Shown: piece by piece, positions 64,000 to 64,000 of the stretch
Position numbering within the stretch: the first letter of the stretch is position 1
Layout: each line of letters starts with the position of its first letter
The notes under the pieces: model-generated
What the model was told of the DNA's origin: nothing
Database searches by the model: none
Seen by the model: only the letters and a program-made list of their open reading frames with translations
Translations under genes and position numbers: made by a program
Origin: Gaeumannomyces sp. JS-464
Taxonomy: Eukaryota; Ascomycota; Sordariomycetes; Magnaporthales; Magnaporthaceae
Length of the DNA: 64,000 bases
Direction: 5' to 3'
Assembly (NCBI GenBank): GCA_002197995.1
Contig: NGZR01000001.1
Coordinates: 11,923,501-11,987,500 of the forward strand

Positions 64000-64000
64000 C

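Overview
The window looks like nuclear chromosomal DNA of a filamentous ascomycete, most likely a Sordariomycete. Genes have short introns (54-382 nt) with GT donors, CTRAC-like branch points and AG acceptors. Intergenic regions are long and rich in homopolymers. The gene set includes fungal markers: an AreB/ASD-4-type GATA factor, a CnxE molybdenum-cofactor fusion, HSP88, CYP61/ERG5 and a ubiquitin-L40 fusion. I saw no bacterial, viral or transposon genes and no CRISPR array.

Layout, left to right: (1) 0-6 kb: the start of an unidentified gene running off the left edge, the mitochondrial-type helicase Irc3 (-), an Rrn5-like Pol I factor (+) and an intron-containing tRNA-Gln(CTG) (-). (2) 6.8-12.7 kb: a conserved protein of unknown function, then a large four-domain RNA-processing/repair enzyme (2H phosphoesterase, EEP nuclease, poly(A)-polymerase-type nucleotidyltransferase, MJ1316/DUF504). 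(3) 13-20 kb: Bub3 (-)/Gpn2 (+) and Pop5 (-)/CnxE (+), two divergent pairs. (4) 20-29 kb: AreB (-) and Krr1 (+), divergent, then ERG5 (+). (5) 29-37.5 kb: a rhodanese, a Yip1-family protein, ubiquitin-L40, Rrn7 and eIF5A. (6) 39.8-44 kb: Vps52 and a TBC Rab-GAP, convergent. (7) 44-48 kb: a gene-poor stretch. (8) 48-62 kb: a DDB1/CPSF-A-like giant, eIF5B and HSP88. (9) 62-64 kb: mostly empty, with a possible gene end entering from the right edge.

Many genes serve ribosome production and translation: Rrn5-like and Rrn7 (Pol I initiation), Pop5 (RNase P/MRP), Krr1 (40S assembly), ubiquitin-L40 (60S), eIF5A, eIF5B and tRNA-Gln. Whether this clustering is meaningful or chance cannot be judged from one window.

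An important caveat: by my reading roughly forty one- or two-base indels break otherwise well conserved reading frames, mostly at homopolymers. They hit essential genes (eIF5B, Krr1, Pop5, eIF5A). They look like sequence errors, so I report the affected genes as CDS with frameshifts and not as pseudogenes. For AreB, Bub3, Pop5, ERG5, Rrn7, eIF5A, HSP88, the Rab-GAP and the DDB1-like protein, the exon sums become exact multiples of three once these indels are allowed for. The most unusual gene structure is ubiquitin-L40, whose ATG appears split by an intron and followed by a 7-nt microexon.
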